This document shows positions 1 to 9,169 of a stretch of DNA of 64,000 bases, in pieces (positions within the stretch are counted from its first letter, which is position 1; the number at the start of each line of letters is the position of its first letter). The stretch is from contig NZ_JAJNOC010000009.1 in assembly GCF_021044825.1 (NCBI RefSeq), positions 1 to 64,000 on the forward strand. Reading direction: 5' to 3'. The translations under genes were made by a program, and so were the position numbers. The notes beneath the pieces are model-generated. The model worked only from the letters and a program-made list of their open reading frames with translations. It did no database searches and was not told where the DNA came from. This DNA is from Massilia phyllostachyos (GTDB lineage Bacteria; Pseudomonadota; Gammaproteobacteria; Burkholderiales; Burkholderiaceae_D).

Positions 1-60
1 GCTGGACAATGGCGCGGCGGTCAGAAAAGCGAACAATTCGTCGAAGCGCGGGCCTTGCAT
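1..60 (-). CDS. N-terminal fragment of a possible LysR-type regulator (runs off window)
   Basis: An ATG at 60 read leftwards gives MQGPRFDELFAFLTAAPLSS, preceded by a good ribosome binding site (TGGAG, about 5 bases upstream). Only 20 codons are inside the window. The phrase FDELFAFLTAA resembles the first helix of LysR-family DNA-binding domains, but that is a weak inference from few residues. It would be transcribed away from the S9 peptidase gene, whose terminator lies between them. Confidence 0.35.
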   Translation of the reverse strand, partial: MQGPRFDELFAFLTAAPLSS

Positions 61-142
61 CGTCACTCCAGATGAGTTAACTCGACGATGCGTAAGACTT
101 CGACAACGCGACTTGGTTCACCCAACGGTCGCGAACACAGCC

Positions 143-170
143 AAAAAAAACAGCCGCCCGAAGGCGGCTG
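143..170 (-). terminator. Rho-independent terminator of the S9 peptidase gene
   Basis: A perfect 8-bp stem (CAGCCGCC / GGCGGCTG) with a CGAA tetraloop is followed, on the minus strand, by a run of eight T. It lies about 20 bases past the stop codon of the peptidase gene. Confidence 0.85.
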
Positions 171-191
171 CTCCAAGACTGAAACACCAGC

Positions 192-2423
192 TTACTTCGC
201 CGCCGTCCCACCCAGGTTCTTCTTGAAGAACCCTTCGATCATCCCATACACGTGACGCTGGCTGACGCGTCCCGAGATGCCGTGCTTGGCGCCCGGATAG
301 GTCATCAGGTCGAACTGCACGTTACGCTTCACCAGCTCGTCGATCAGGCGCGTGGTGTTGGTGAACAGCACGTTGTCGTCGGCCATGCCGTGCACCAGCA
401 GCAGCGGCGACTTCAGGCCGTCCAGGTGCGCGAACACGCCGCTGCGCTTGTAGGCTTCCGGGTCCGATTTCGGCGTGCCGCCGACGAACTGCTCGGTGTA
501 GTGGGTGTCGTACAGCGCCCAGTCGGTCACCGGCGCCACCGACACGCCCATCGCGATCTTGTCCGACGCCGCGGCCAGCAGGCGCAGGGTCATGAAGCCG
601 CCGTAGCTCCAGCCGAACACGCCGACGCGCTTCGAATCGACGAAGCTCTGCTGCGACAGCCACTCGATGCCGGTCAGCTGGTCTTCGACCTCGACCCTGC
701 CCAGGTTGTTGTACAGGGCGTCGGTGAAGACGCGCTCGCGGCGGCTCGAGCCGCGGTTGTCCAGGGTGAACACCACGAAGCCCTGCTGCGCCATGTACTG
801 GTTGAAGTAGCTGCCCCAGCCGCGGGTGACGCGCTGCGAGTGCGGGCCGCCGTAGGTGAACAGGAACACCGGGTAACGCTTGGTGGCGTCGAAGTTGGCC
901 GGCTTGATCATCGAGTAGTACAGGGTCTGGCCATCCTTGGCCTTGATCGAGCCGAACTCGGTCGGCAGGTGATCCGGCAGGTACTTCGCGTACGGGTGGT
1001 TCGCGTTCAGCTCGTTCTTCTCGAGCCACTCGACCATGGTGCCGTCGGCGCGGCGGATCGACACCTGCGGCGGGGTCTGCGGGTTCGAGTAGGTATCGAC
1101 GAAGATCTTGCCATTGCCTGCGAAGGCGGCGTCGTGCATGCCGTCGCCGCTGGTGATGCGCACCGGCTTGTCGGCATTCTTGCCGTCCAGGTTCAGCGCA
1201 TAGGTCTGCTTGTCGATCACCGCATCCTTGTTCGATGCGATGTAGACCTTGCCGGCCGCTTCATCGACGGCCAGGATATTGTCCACGCCCCATTCGCCCT
1301 TCGACAGCGGGTACTGCAGCTTGCCGTCCATGCCGTATACGTACAGGTGGTTGCGGCCAGTGCGTTCCGACGCCCAGATGAAGGCTTTCTTGTTCTTCAG
1401 GAAGCGCAGGTCGTTGTGGATGCTGACCCAGGTCTTCGAGGTTTCCGACAGCAGCGGGCGCTGGGCCAGGGTGTCGACGTCGACGGCCACCAGGTCGAGG
1501 CGCTTCTGGTCGCGGGTCTGGCGCTGGTACACCAGGGTTTTCGCATCGGCGCTGAAGTCGGCGCGCACCAGGTAGATGTCCTTCTCGGCGCCGAGGTCGA
1601 TCTTGCGCTGCTGGCCGGTGGCCGGGTTGACGACCATCAGCTCGATCAGCACGTTCGGGTCGCCGGCAGCCGGGTAGTGCTGGTCGATGACTTCGGTGCG
1701 GTCGGCGAAGATCTCGAAGCGGCGCACCACCGGCACCGGGGCTTCGTCGTAGCGGCGGTAGGCGATCGCGGAATCGTCCGGCGCCCAGTAGTAGCCGGTG
1801 TGCTGGTCCATCTCTTCCTGCGCGACGAATTCCGCCTCGCCATTGTGGATGGTGCCCTTGCCGTCGGTCGTCAGCTGGCGCTCGGCGCCGCTCTGCAGGT
1901 CGATCACGACCAGGTTCTGGTCGCGCACGAAGGAGACGTAGCGGCCCTTCGGCGAGATCTTCGGATCGGTCACATTGCCCGACGCCACCTTGCGCGGCGA
2001 ATCCGGGGTGGCGACGTTGACCAGGTAGAGGTCGCCGCCGATCGGGACCAGCAGCTGCTTGCCGTCCGGCGACCAGTTATAGCTGATGATGCCCGACAGG
2101 CCGGCGGTACGCGCACGTTCGCGGCGCGCTTTTTCCTCGAGCGACAGTTCCTCGTTCGGCACCAGGCGCTTGGAATCGACAAGGCGCTGGGTGGCCTTGC
2201 TCTTCATATTGTATTCCCACAGGTCCAGCTGGTACTGGTTGTCGGCACGGCCGCGCAGGAAGGTGACGCGCTCGCCGTCCGGCGACACGCGCAGATTGCG
2301 CACGCCCGGGCCGGACAGGGAGGTGTCGCCGTAGATGCGGTCCAGCGTCAGGCGTTCGGCCGATGCGGGAGCGGCTGCCAGGGTGGCCGCGGCGGCGACC
2401 AGGAGGGACAGGAGAGGGCGCAT
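192..2423 (-). CDS. S9 family serine peptidase (prolyl oligopeptidase / dipeptidyl peptidase IV type)
   Basis: Exported prolyl-specific peptidase, 743 residues. The chosen start (MRPLLSLLVAAAATLAAAPASA) gives a clean signal peptide; an upstream ATG at 2507 would add 28 unlikely residues. The N-terminal half has repeated blade-like segments (RVSPDGERVTF, YNWSPDGKQLL), as in the DPP-IV beta-propeller. The C-terminal alpha/beta-hydrolase domain carries the nucleophile in GWSYGG (Ser606), the Asp in HGMADDNV and the His in AKHGISG. Known members remove dipeptides from proline-containing peptides in the periplasm. The MATE transporter gene lies 70 bases upstream on the same strand, so co-transcription is possible. 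Confidence 0.93.
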   Translation of the reverse strand: MRPLLSLLVAAAATLAAAPASAERLTLDRIYGDTSLSGPGVRNLRVSPDGERVTFLRGRADNQYQLDLWEYNMKSKATQRLVDSKRLVPNEELSLEEKARRERARTAGLSGIISYNWSPDGKQLLVPIGGDLYLVNVATPDSPRKVASGNVTDPKISPKGRYVSFVRDQNLVVIDLQSGAERQLTTDGKGTIHNGEAEFVAQEEMDQHTGYYWAPDDSAIAYRRYDEAPVPVVRRFEIFADRTEVIDQHYPAAGDPNVLIELMVVNPATGQQRKIDLGAEKDIYLVRADFSADAKTLVYQRQTRDQKRLDLVAVDVDTLAQRPLLSETSKTWVSIHNDLRFLKNKKAFIWASERTGRNHLYVYGMDGKLQYPLSKGEWGVDNILAVDEAAGKVYIASNKDAVIDKQTYALNLDGKNADKPVRITSGDGMHDAAFAGNGKIFVDTYSNPQTPPQVSIRRADGTMVEWLEKNELNANHPYAKYLPDHLPTEFGSIKAKDGQTLYYSMIKPANFDATKRYPVFLFTYGGPHSQRVTRGWGSYFNQYMAQQGFVVFTLDNRGSSRRERVFTDALYNNLGRVEVEDQLTGIEWLSQQSFVDSKRVGVFGWSYGGFMTLRLLAAASDKIAMGVSVAPVTDWALYDTHYTEQFVGGTPKSDPEAYKRSGVFAHLDGLKSPLLLVHGMADDNVLFTNTTRLIDELVKRNVQFDLMTYPGAKHGISGRVSQRHVYGMIEGFFKKNLGGTAAK

Positions 2424-2493
2424 GAATGTCTCTTGGTAAGTTAATTTATGACAACGGCGGAACGATACCAGAGTCGCGCCCGAAAAGCTGTAA

Positions 2494-3900
2494 CTACGCC
2501 ACCGCAACCTTCGCCGCGGCGCCTTCGCGGATGCGTTGACGGGCCAGCTTTTCGAACGACCAGGTCAAGAGCACCGCCGCCACCGTCAGCGCGATCACCA
2601 GCCCGATCCAGAAGCCGGTATTCGCCATCGGCGCACTTGGCGCCCATGGGAACCACTGCGGCGCCAGGCCGAGGATGCAGCCCAGCGGCAGCGACACGCC
2701 CCAGAACGCCACCAGCTGGATGATCATCGGCGGACGCGTCACCTGGTAGCCGCGGATCGCCGACGCGGTGGCCACCTGGGTCGCATCCGACAACTGGAAC
2801 AGGGCCGCGAGCAGCAGCAGGTCGGCGCAGGCCGCCTGCACCGCCGGATCCGAGGTATAGGCGGCCGCGATCTGCCAGCGGAACAGGGCGATGCCGATGG
2901 CCGACAGGGCGCCGAAGGCGACGGAGACGCCGACCCCGACCCAGCCCACGAAGCGGGCGCGCACCGGATTGCCTTCGCCCATGGCCTGGCCGACCCGGGT
3001 CATCATGCCGATCGAAAAGCTCAGCGGCACCATGAATACCAGCGAAGCAAAGTTCAGCGCGATCTGGTGCGAGGACACGGCGACCACGCCGAAGCGCGCC
3101 ACCAGCAGGCTGATCAGGCCAAAGGCGCTGACCTCGGCGAAATACGTGACGCCGATCGGCAGGCCGAGGCGCAGCATCTCTTTGATGGCCTTCCAGTCCG
3201 GGCCTTCCCAGCCGGTGAAAGGGTAGGTCAGGCGATAGGCCGGCGAGCGCCTGACCCACAGGATCATGGCGCCGAGCATCAGCCACATGCCCAGCGCGGT
3301 GGACACCGCGCAGCCGACCGCGCCCAGCATCGGGAAGCCCCAGTTGCCGTACACCAGCAGCCAGTTAGAAATGACATTGAACACCAGGCCGAAGATCGCG
3401 ATCCACATGATCGGCTTGGTCTGGTTGATGCTGGTCGTGTAGCCGTACAGCGCGCGGTAGCAGGCGAAGGCCGGCATGCCGAGGCTGATCACGTGCAGGA
3501 AGAGGGAGGCGCGGTCGGCGACGTGCTTGTCCAGCCCGACATGGTCGAACAGCAAGGTGCACAGGTTGGCGAACACCATCGCCACCAGGCCCACCAGCAA
3601 GCCCTTCCACAGCGACTGGCGCACCGAATGCGGCACCTGGTCGTGGCGCGCCGCGCCGATCTCGTGCGCGACCACGGTGTTAATCGCCATCATCGTGCCC
3701 ATCACCGTCACCAGCACGATCGACCACACCGAGGTGCCGAGCGAGACGGCGGCCAGTTCCTCGGCGCTGACATGGCCGGTCATCGCGACGTCGGCCACGC
3801 CCATGCCGACGGTCGCGAGCTGGCCCACCAGCATGGGCCAGGACAGGCGCCACAGGGTGAAGATTTCGGTGCGGACGGGTGAAGAGGCGACGGTGGTCAT
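2494..3900 (-). CDS. MATE family multidrug/Na+ efflux transporter (NorM type)
   Basis: Integral membrane exporter of 468 residues, the usual MATE length, with about twelve hydrophobic segments spread over two homologous halves. The N-terminus (FTLWRLSWPMLVGQLATVGMGVADVAMTG, split here only for description) is typical of NorM-like members, which expel cationic drugs using a sodium or proton gradient. Small residues and prolines are conserved in the first helix. It lies upstream of the S9 peptidase gene in the same direction. The substrate cannot be predicted from sequence. Confidence 0.92.
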   Translation of the reverse strand: MTTVASSPVRTEIFTLWRLSWPMLVGQLATVGMGVADVAMTGHVSAEELAAVSLGTSVWSIVLVTVMGTMMAINTVVAHEIGAARHDQVPHSVRQSLWKGLLVGLVAMVFANLCTLLFDHVGLDKHVADRASLFLHVISLGMPAFACYRALYGYTTSINQTKPIMWIAIFGLVFNVISNWLLVYGNWGFPMLGAVGCAVSTALGMWLMLGAMILWVRRSPAYRLTYPFTGWEGPDWKAIKEMLRLGLPIGVTYFAEVSAFGLISLLVARFGVVAVSSHQIALNFASLVFMVPLSFSIGMMTRVGQAMGEGNPVRARFVGWVGVGVSVAFGALSAIGIALFRWQIAAAYTSDPAVQAACADLLLLAALFQLSDATQVATASAIRGYQVTRPPMIIQLVAFWGVSLPLGCILGLAPQWFPWAPSAPMANTGFWIGLVIALTVAAVLLTWSFEKLARQRIREGAAAKVAVA

Positions 3901-3999
3901 GAGGGGCAGGCGTGATACGGAAAGCCTGCCATTCTACCGCCTCATTGCTAAGGCCGCGTGGCGGACGTAGCGCCCGTGCACGCAGAAGAAGGCAGGTGT

Positions 4000-5073
4000 T
4001 TAGACGCGCACCAGCTCGACGCGGCGGTTTTTCGCCTTGCCCGCTTCGGTGCCGTTGTCGGCCAACGGCTGGTCCGGGCCCTTGCCGGCGGCGGTGAGGC
4101 GCTGCGCCGAGATGTTCTTCGCGGTGATCGCCTGCACCACCGACTCGGCGCGCGCCAGCGACAGCTTGCGGTTGTGGGCAGCGTCGCCGGTCGCATCGGT
4201 GTGGCCTTCGACGCGCAGTTTCAGCGCAGGTTCGCCCTGCATCAGTTTGACGACCTCGTCCACGGCCGGCAGGCTGTCCGGACGGATGACCTGGCTGTCG
4301 GTATCGAAGTTCAGGTACAGGGCGACGTGGCCGTCCTGCTTCAGTGCGCTCGAGAGCTTGGCGGCGGGCAGGGCTTGCACCTGCTGCTGCATCGCTTTTT
4401 CCTCGACGGTCAAGATGCGCACCTCGCCGTTCTTGAGGGAAAAGGTCAGCCAGATATTGGTGCTTGGCGTGCGGATGAGCCATTGCTCGAATCCAGGCAC
4501 TTCGGGATCCTCCAAACTGTCCAGGCTATCGACTCCCATTTTCTTCAACATCGCGGATTCGTTTCCGCCATTGCGCTGGATGAACTGCTCGTCGCGGGGA
4601 TCGACCTTGTCGACCCGCGTCGCGCCCAGTGCCTTCAAGGCCGCCTCGTAGTTGCGATGCGCCGCCAGCGCCGACCATTTCAAGCTGTACAGGTTGAAAA
4701 TACGCTTCTGAACCTTGCCTTCGACCGGACGGAGCTCTTCGCCGGCGAGGACGAACACGCGATCGAACTCCACGTCTTTGGTGGTGGTCATATGCTCTTC
4801 CGGCAGACCGGTCGGCGTCGCCAGGTAAGGGAAGGGCGGCAAGGCCTTGTCGGTCACCGGCACCGATTGCAGGTCGAACTTCGCGCCCGGCGCTGCTGCA
4901 GTGGCAGGGGCTGCTGGTGCTGCAGGCGCCGTCGCTCCCGGCTCGGCCGGTGCCTGCGCGGTGCTGGCCGGAGCATCCTTGGCGGCATCCTGCGCCTCGT
5001 TCTGTTTGGACTTGCAGGCAGTCAGGCTGGCCGCGATCAAGAGGGGAAGGACGAGTGTCGATATGCGCTTCAT
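4000..5073 (-). CDS. OmpA-family peptidoglycan-binding lipoprotein
   Basis: Predicted outer-membrane lipoprotein of 357 residues. MKRISTLVLPLLIAASLTAC is a lipoprotein signal ending in the lipobox LTAC. An Ala/Pro/Thr-rich linker follows, then a middle region of unknown fold, then a C-terminal OmpA domain: LYLNFDTDSQ, VEGHTDATGD with the diaminopimelate-binding Asp, and AKNRRVELVRV at the end. Such proteins tether the outer membrane to peptidoglycan. The lipoprotein start is preferred over an ATG 69 bases upstream, which would bury the signal. It is divergent from the type VI baseplate genes tssF-tssG; some type VI clusters include an OmpA-type anchor, but a link here is only a guess. Confidence 0.87.
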   Translation of the reverse strand: MKRISTLVLPLLIAASLTACKSKQNEAQDAAKDAPASTAQAPAEPGATAPAAPAAPATAAAPGAKFDLQSVPVTDKALPPFPYLATPTGLPEEHMTTTKDVEFDRVFVLAGEELRPVEGKVQKRIFNLYSLKWSALAAHRNYEAALKALGATRVDKVDPRDEQFIQRNGGNESAMLKKMGVDSLDSLEDPEVPGFEQWLIRTPSTNIWLTFSLKNGEVRILTVEEKAMQQQVQALPAAKLSSALKQDGHVALYLNFDTDSQVIRPDSLPAVDEVVKLMQGEPALKLRVEGHTDATGDAAHNRKLSLARAESVVQAITAKNISAQRLTAAGKGPDQPLADNGTEAGKAKNRRVELVRV

Positions 5074-5291
5074 GGCTCTGGTGTCGAATTGAAAACAAAT
5101 GGGCGGGCCAGAATAGCAGAGTTCGTCGATATCGCGGGCCAACCATTGGGCTATCGCGCGAGATCATGCTCGTTGGATAGCCAGGGCGGATTCCACCTGC
5201 CACTGAGGCACTTGCTCATCGGTTTTTGAGCATAAACAAGGTCACCTTCGCAAAAGTGCACGACCTTACAGAGTCATGACAGGAGAACGCC

Positions 5292-7139
5292 ATGGAAGAG
5301 CTGCTGCCGTACTACGAGCGCGAACTGGTCTACCTGAACACGGTCGGGCGCGAACTGGCCAGCCAGTATCCGCGCCTGGCGAACGAGCTGGGCATGGGCG
5401 CGGAGGGCAGCGAAGACCCGCACATCCGGCGCCTGATCCAGGCCTGCGCCCTGCTCAATGCGCGCACCGCCAAGAAGCTCGACGACGACTATCCCGAATT
5501 CACCGAGGCCCTGCTGGGCAGCCTGTACCCGACCTTCCTGCAGGGGATTCCGGCGTGCTCGGTGGTGCGCATCGCCGAGGGCGCGGCGCCAGGCGGCAGC
5601 CGCGCCGAGACGGTCCAGTCGCTCCCCCGCGGCACCGAGATGAGCGCGCTGCACGGCAAGGGCACGCCCTGCCGCTTCCGCACCGCAAGTCCGCTGAGCC
5701 TGGCGCCGGCGGGCGTGGTCCGGGCGCGCTACGAGCCGGTGGTGCACGCCCCCGCCAGCGTGCGCCTGCCGGCCCGCGCCACCGGGCAGATCGCGCTGAC
5801 GATCGAGAGCGCCGCGCCGCTGCGCCTGCTGCACCAGCTCGGCATGCCGCGGGTACGCCTGTTCGTCGACGCCGATCCGCTGCTCTCGAGCGCCCTGATC
5901 GACACCCTGTTCCTGCACGTCGGCGCCAGTTATATGGAAGTGGGCGAAGGCGGACCCTGGCGCCAGTTCGACCGCATGCCGCTGGCGCTGGGCGGCTTCG
6001 GCGAGGACGACGCGCTGGTGCCGCTGCGGCCCGGCGAACACGCCGCCTACCGGCTGCTGAGCGAATACTTTGCCTTCCCCGACAAGTTCCACTTCCTCGA
6101 CATCGACCTCGGTCCGCTGGCCCCCATGCTGCCCGCCGGCGCCCAGCGTTTCACCCTGCACCTGATCGTCAACGGCCTGCACGGCGACACCCGGTCGGCG
6201 CGCCTGCTCGGCACCCTGCACGCCGGCCACCTGGCGCCCGGCTGCGCCACCGTCGTCAACCTGTTTCACCAGGCCGCGACGCCGGTGCGCATCACCCACC
6301 GCAGCGCGATGTACGACGTGGTCCCGGGCCGCCATGAGGACGACGTCGAGGTCTACAGCATCGACGCGGTGCGGGTGCTGCGCACGGTGGAGGGGCGGGT
6401 GCAGTCGCTCGACTACCGGCCCTATTACGGACTGCGTCACGGCGAAGGCGGCGAGCTGCGCGAGCGCTACTGGTTCGCGCGCCGGGACGATCGCGCGGTG
6501 CAGCGCCACCGCATGAAGATCGGCTTCACCGAAGGCGGCCAGGGCGAAGCCGGCTTCGCCCTGCATGCCGACGAGCAGAGCGTGGCCTCGATCGAGCTGA
6601 CCTGCACCAACGGCGCGCACGCGGGCTCGACTCCGGTCGGCGCGCCGGGCGGCGACCTGGTCAGCGAGACGGCGGCCGGCGGCCTGCTGCTGCGCCTGCT
6701 GCGCAAACCGACGCCGCCGCACCGCTTCCCCTCGTCCAGCGGCGCCCACTGGCGCCTGGTGGCGCAGCTGGCGCTGAACCACCGTTCGCTGGGCGACCTG
6801 GATGCGTTCCGCGAGGTGCTGACCCTGTACGACGTGGCGCGCTCGAGCGCGACGCAGCGCCAGATCGCCGGCGTCACGGCGCTCGAGACCCTGTCCTCGA
6901 CCGCCTGGATGCGCAGCCCGATCGGGACCACGCTGGTGCATGGCGCCGAGGTCCGCATGACGGTCGACGAGGACGCCTTCGCCGGCGCCAGCCTGGTGGT
7001 GTTCGCGGAAGTGGTCAACCGCTTCTTCGGCCTTTACGTGCACGTGAACAGCTTCACCCGCCTGGTGCTGCGCTCGAGCCAGTCCGACAGGGAGCTGCTG
7101 CGATGCGCACCCCGCAACGGCAGCCTGACCCTGCTGTGA
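5292..7139 (+). CDS. tssF: Type VI secretion system baseplate subunit TssF (ImpG/VasA)
   Basis: TssF is a structural subunit of the type VI secretion baseplate; with TssG and TssK it forms the wedge on which the contractile sheath is built. The protein has 615 residues, the normal length. The N-terminus MEELLPYYERELVYLNTVG and the later segments LANELGM, ARTAKKLDDDYPEF and LLGSLYPTFL are hallmarks of the family, as is the end CAPRNGSLTLL. A strong ribosome binding site (AGGAGA) sits 7 bases before the ATG. The gene overlaps tssG by 37 bases. No other type VI gene (tssA-E, H-M, hcp, vgrG) lies in this window. Confidence 0.95.
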   Translation: MEELLPYYERELVYLNTVGRELASQYPRLANELGMGAEGSEDPHIRRLIQACALLNARTAKKLDDDYPEFTEALLGSLYPTFLQGIPACSVVRIAEGAAPGGSRAETVQSLPRGTEMSALHGKGTPCRFRTASPLSLAPAGVVRARYEPVVHAPASVRLPARATGQIALTIESAAPLRLLHQLGMPRVRLFVDADPLLSSALIDTLFLHVGASYMEVGEGGPWRQFDRMPLALGGFGEDDALVPLRPGEHAAYRLLSEYFAFPDKFHFLDIDLGPLAPMLPAGAQRFTLHLIVNGLHGDTRSARLLGTLHAGHLAPGCATVVNLFHQAATPVRITHRSAMYDVVPGRHEDDVEVYSIDAVRVLRTVEGRVQSLDYRPYYGLRHGEGGELRERYWFARRDDRAVQRHRMKIGFTEGGQGEAGFALHADEQSVASIELTCTNGAHAGSTPVGAPGGDLVSETAAGGLLLRLLRKPTPPHRFPSSSGAHWRLVAQLALNHRSLGDLDAFREVLTLYDVARSSATQRQIAGVTALETLSSTAWMRSPIGTTLVHGAEVRMTVDEDAFAGASLVVFAEVVNRFFGLYVHVNSFTRLVLRSSQSDRELLRCAPRNGSLTLL

Positions 7140-8098
7140 TCGAGCGCCTGCTCGCGGAACCCTGGCGCTACGAACTGTTCCAGGCGATCCGCCTGCTGGC
7201 GCGCTGGCTGCGCCGCCAGCAGGGCGGGGAAAACGTCGATGCCGCGCTGCGCTTCGAGAGCGTGCTGTCGCTGGCCTTTCCATCCAGCGAGATCGACAGC
7301 GTGCAGATGGAAAGCGGCGCCGACGGCGCACCGCGCCTGCGCCTGCGCACCGCCGTCATGGGCCTGCTCGGCGTGAACGGCGCGCTGCCCCTGCACTACA
7401 CCGAACGCATCGCGGCCTGGGAACATGCGACCGGCGACGCCGGCCCGCGCGCCTTCTACGACGCCCTCTCGCACCGGCAGGTCGCGCTGTTCTACCGCGC
7501 CTGGTGCAAGTACCGCGTGCGCGGCGGCCTGGATGAGGGCGGACGCGACCGTTTCCTGGCCCAGCTGGCGGCGCTCGGCGGCGCCCTCGGGCAGCAGGAT
7601 GCCGGGCTGTCCTCCGAAAGCCTGGCCTATTTCGCGGCCCAGCTGCGCAGCCGCGTGGTGCCGGCCGGCCTGATCGCCGGCGTGCTCGGCGAGTACCTGC
7701 AGGCCCAGGTCCAGGTCGTCCAGTTCGCTGGACGCTGGGACGTGCTGCCGCTTGAAGAGCGCAACCGGCTGGGCGAACACAACTGCGAGGTCGGCGTCGT
7801 CGCCACCCTGGGCGAACGCCTGCCGCGGCCGGAACTCGGCATCCGCATCCGGGTGGGGCCGGTACCGGCGGACGTGTTCGAGCGCTTCCTGCCGGGGGCC
7901 CCCGGGGCCCGGGCGATCAGCGCGCTGCTGGGGCAGTTCGCGATCGAGATTCCCTACCGCGAACTGCAGGTGGTGCTGCGCCGCGAGGACGTGGCGGGCA
8001 TCGCGCTCGACGGCGGCAAGCGCCTCGGCCTCGATGGGTTCCTGTGCACGCATCCACCTGCCCGCGACCGCGACGACGTCTGCTACCTGCTGCCCTGA
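7103..8098 (+). CDS. tssG: Type VI secretion system baseplate subunit TssG (ImpH/VasB)
   Basis: Partner of TssF in the baseplate wedge, 331 residues, full length for the family. Recognisable segments are the N-terminal AEPWRYELFQAIRLLAR, the FPSSEI and LLGVNGALPLHYTE stretches, and a C-terminal VGPVPADVFERFLPG region. Its start lies inside the tssF end (37-base overlap), which suggests translational coupling. Both genes look intact, with no frameshift or lost conserved segment, so they are probably under selection despite being away from the rest of a type VI locus. Confidence 0.94.
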   Translation: MRTPQRQPDPAVIERLLAEPWRYELFQAIRLLARWLRRQQGGENVDAALRFESVLSLAFPSSEIDSVQMESGADGAPRLRLRTAVMGLLGVNGALPLHYTERIAAWEHATGDAGPRAFYDALSHRQVALFYRAWCKYRVRGGLDEGGRDRFLAQLAALGGALGQQDAGLSSESLAYFAAQLRSRVVPAGLIAGVLGEYLQAQVQVVQFAGRWDVLPLEERNRLGEHNCEVGVVATLGERLPRPELGIRIRVGPVPADVFERFLPGAPGARAISALLGQFAIEIPYRELQVVLRREDVAGIALDGGKRLGLDGFLCTHPPARDRDDVCYLLP

Positions 8099-8190
8099 TT
8101 CCCGCCGCGCGCGCCGCGAGCCGCGCGACGCCGGCCGTGCGGGCGACCTACAATTGTCCCGACTGATGAACCGTTCGGACAGGAGGATAT

Positions 8191-8796
8191 ATGGGCGACG
8201 AAGTCGATCTCGTAAGTGAGCAAGATGTACTGGGAAAACGCGTGGCGGTCCTGATGACGGATGGCGTGGAGCAGGTCGAATACACCGGTCCGCGCACGTT
8301 CCTGGAAGGGAAGGGCGTGCGCGTCACCTTGATTTCGCCGAAGGCCGCGGGCGAGGACGTGCAGGGCATGAACCACGACCAGCCGGGCGACAAGTTCAAG
8401 GTGGAGCTGAGCCTGTCGCAGGCGCACGTGGCCGATTACGACGCGCTGCTGCTGCCGGGCGGCGAAGAGAACCCGAAGAAGCTGCGCCAGATTCCGGAAG
8501 CGATCGCCTTCATCAAGGCCTTCGACGAGGCCGACAAGCCGATCGCGGCGATCTGCCATGGACCGTGGCCGCTGATCGACGCGGGGATTGCGGAGTCGAA
8601 GCACCTGACGAGCTATCCGGCGATCAAGGACGACCTGGTGAATGCCGGGGCGGAATGGACGGATGATGAAGTCGTGGTGGACGGCAAGCTGGTCACCAGT
8701 CGCAAGCCGGAGGATATTCCGGCGTTCAATGATGCGCTGATGAAAGAGTTGATGGTGGTGCAGCAGGCGGGGGCGGATCCGGGGCCGACGTCGTAG
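8191..8796 (+). CDS. DJ-1/PfpI family protein (type 1 glutamine amidotransferase fold, YhbO-like)
   Basis: Cytoplasmic protein of 201 residues. The nucleophile elbow AAICHGPWPL places the catalytic Cys at 122 with His123 next to it; an acidic residue in GVEQVEYTGP (Glu27 or Glu30) is the expected partner. GMNHDQPGDKFKV and LLLPGGEENPKKLR are typical of the YhbO/PfpI subgroup, which is linked to stress resistance and reported as a glyoxalase or deglycase, although the true substrate is debated. The start is fixed by a very strong AGGAGG ribosome binding site 5 bases upstream. A GC-rich hairpin at 8812-8833 follows the stop. Confidence 0.92.
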   Translation: MGDEVDLVSEQDVLGKRVAVLMTDGVEQVEYTGPRTFLEGKGVRVTLISPKAAGEDVQGMNHDQPGDKFKVELSLSQAHVADYDALLLPGGEENPKKLRQIPEAIAFIKAFDEADKPIAAICHGPWPLIDAGIAESKHLTSYPAIKDDLVNAGAEWTDDEVVVDGKLVTSRKPEDIPAFNDALMKELMVVQQAGADPGPTS

Positions 8797-8811
8797 CCCT
8801 GGCGCCGGGCA

Positions 8812-8833
8812 AGGCCGGGCACTAGCCCGGCCT
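8812..8833 (+). terminator. Hairpin downstream of the PfpI-family gene
   Basis: A perfect 9-bp stem (AGGCCGGGC / GCCCGGCCT) with an ACTA loop lies 15 bases past the stop codon. There is no T-run, so it is a possible rather than a clear intrinsic terminator. Confidence 0.4.
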
Positions 8834-8853
8834 CCTTGGGGTGCGGTCGACGA

Positions 8854-9027
8854 TCATCCGCTTTTCGCGCAGAATTCATTGGCCTCGACAAGTAAATCCG
8901 CCTTCACACTTGCACCAGCTTTGAAGATGCCTCCGGCGCTCTGCTTGGTCAACAAATAGGCACCATTGCCGGTCGGGATAGGTCCACTCGAAGCACAGGC
9001 GGACAGGCAAGCAACCACAACACTCAT
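8854..9027 (-). pseudogene. Remnant of a small lipoprotein gene (57 codons, disrupted at both ends)
   Basis: Reading left from 9027 gives MSVVVACLSACASSG, a lipobox (LSAC) followed by a short domain containing AYLLTKQSAGGIF and LLVEANEFCAKSG before a stop. Seventeen bases upstream is a second ATG (9042-9044) after GGGAAGA that encodes MKKIF, exactly what a lipoprotein signal should begin with, but it is out of frame and hits a stop at once. Adding one base or removing two would rejoin it into an MKKI-type signal peptide. Family members I recall continue well past the FCA segment, so the 3' part also seems lost. A functional short product from the inner ATG is not excluded. Confidence 0.5.
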
Positions 9028-9169
9028 CAAAATATCTTTTTCATTCTTCCCTCATTCGGCATCTAAAGGCGCGCCGTTTCGCGTGCGCATCATACGCGAC
9101 TTCAAAGGCAAGATTCTCACCAAGCGTAACTGGCATCCTGTAGTTAGCTCGGCAAAGATGTGGTTTCCC

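Noticed and set aside
252..2444. Plus-strand open frame of 730 codons opposite the S9 peptidase
   Set aside because: Its composition (His, Arg, Val, Gln) and lack of any motif mark it as a shadow; the minus frame has a complete catalytic triad and signal peptide.
3931..3936. TAGAAT on the minus strand as a promoter for the MATE gene
   Set aside because: No -35 box at a suitable distance and no TG extension; evidence is too weak to list.
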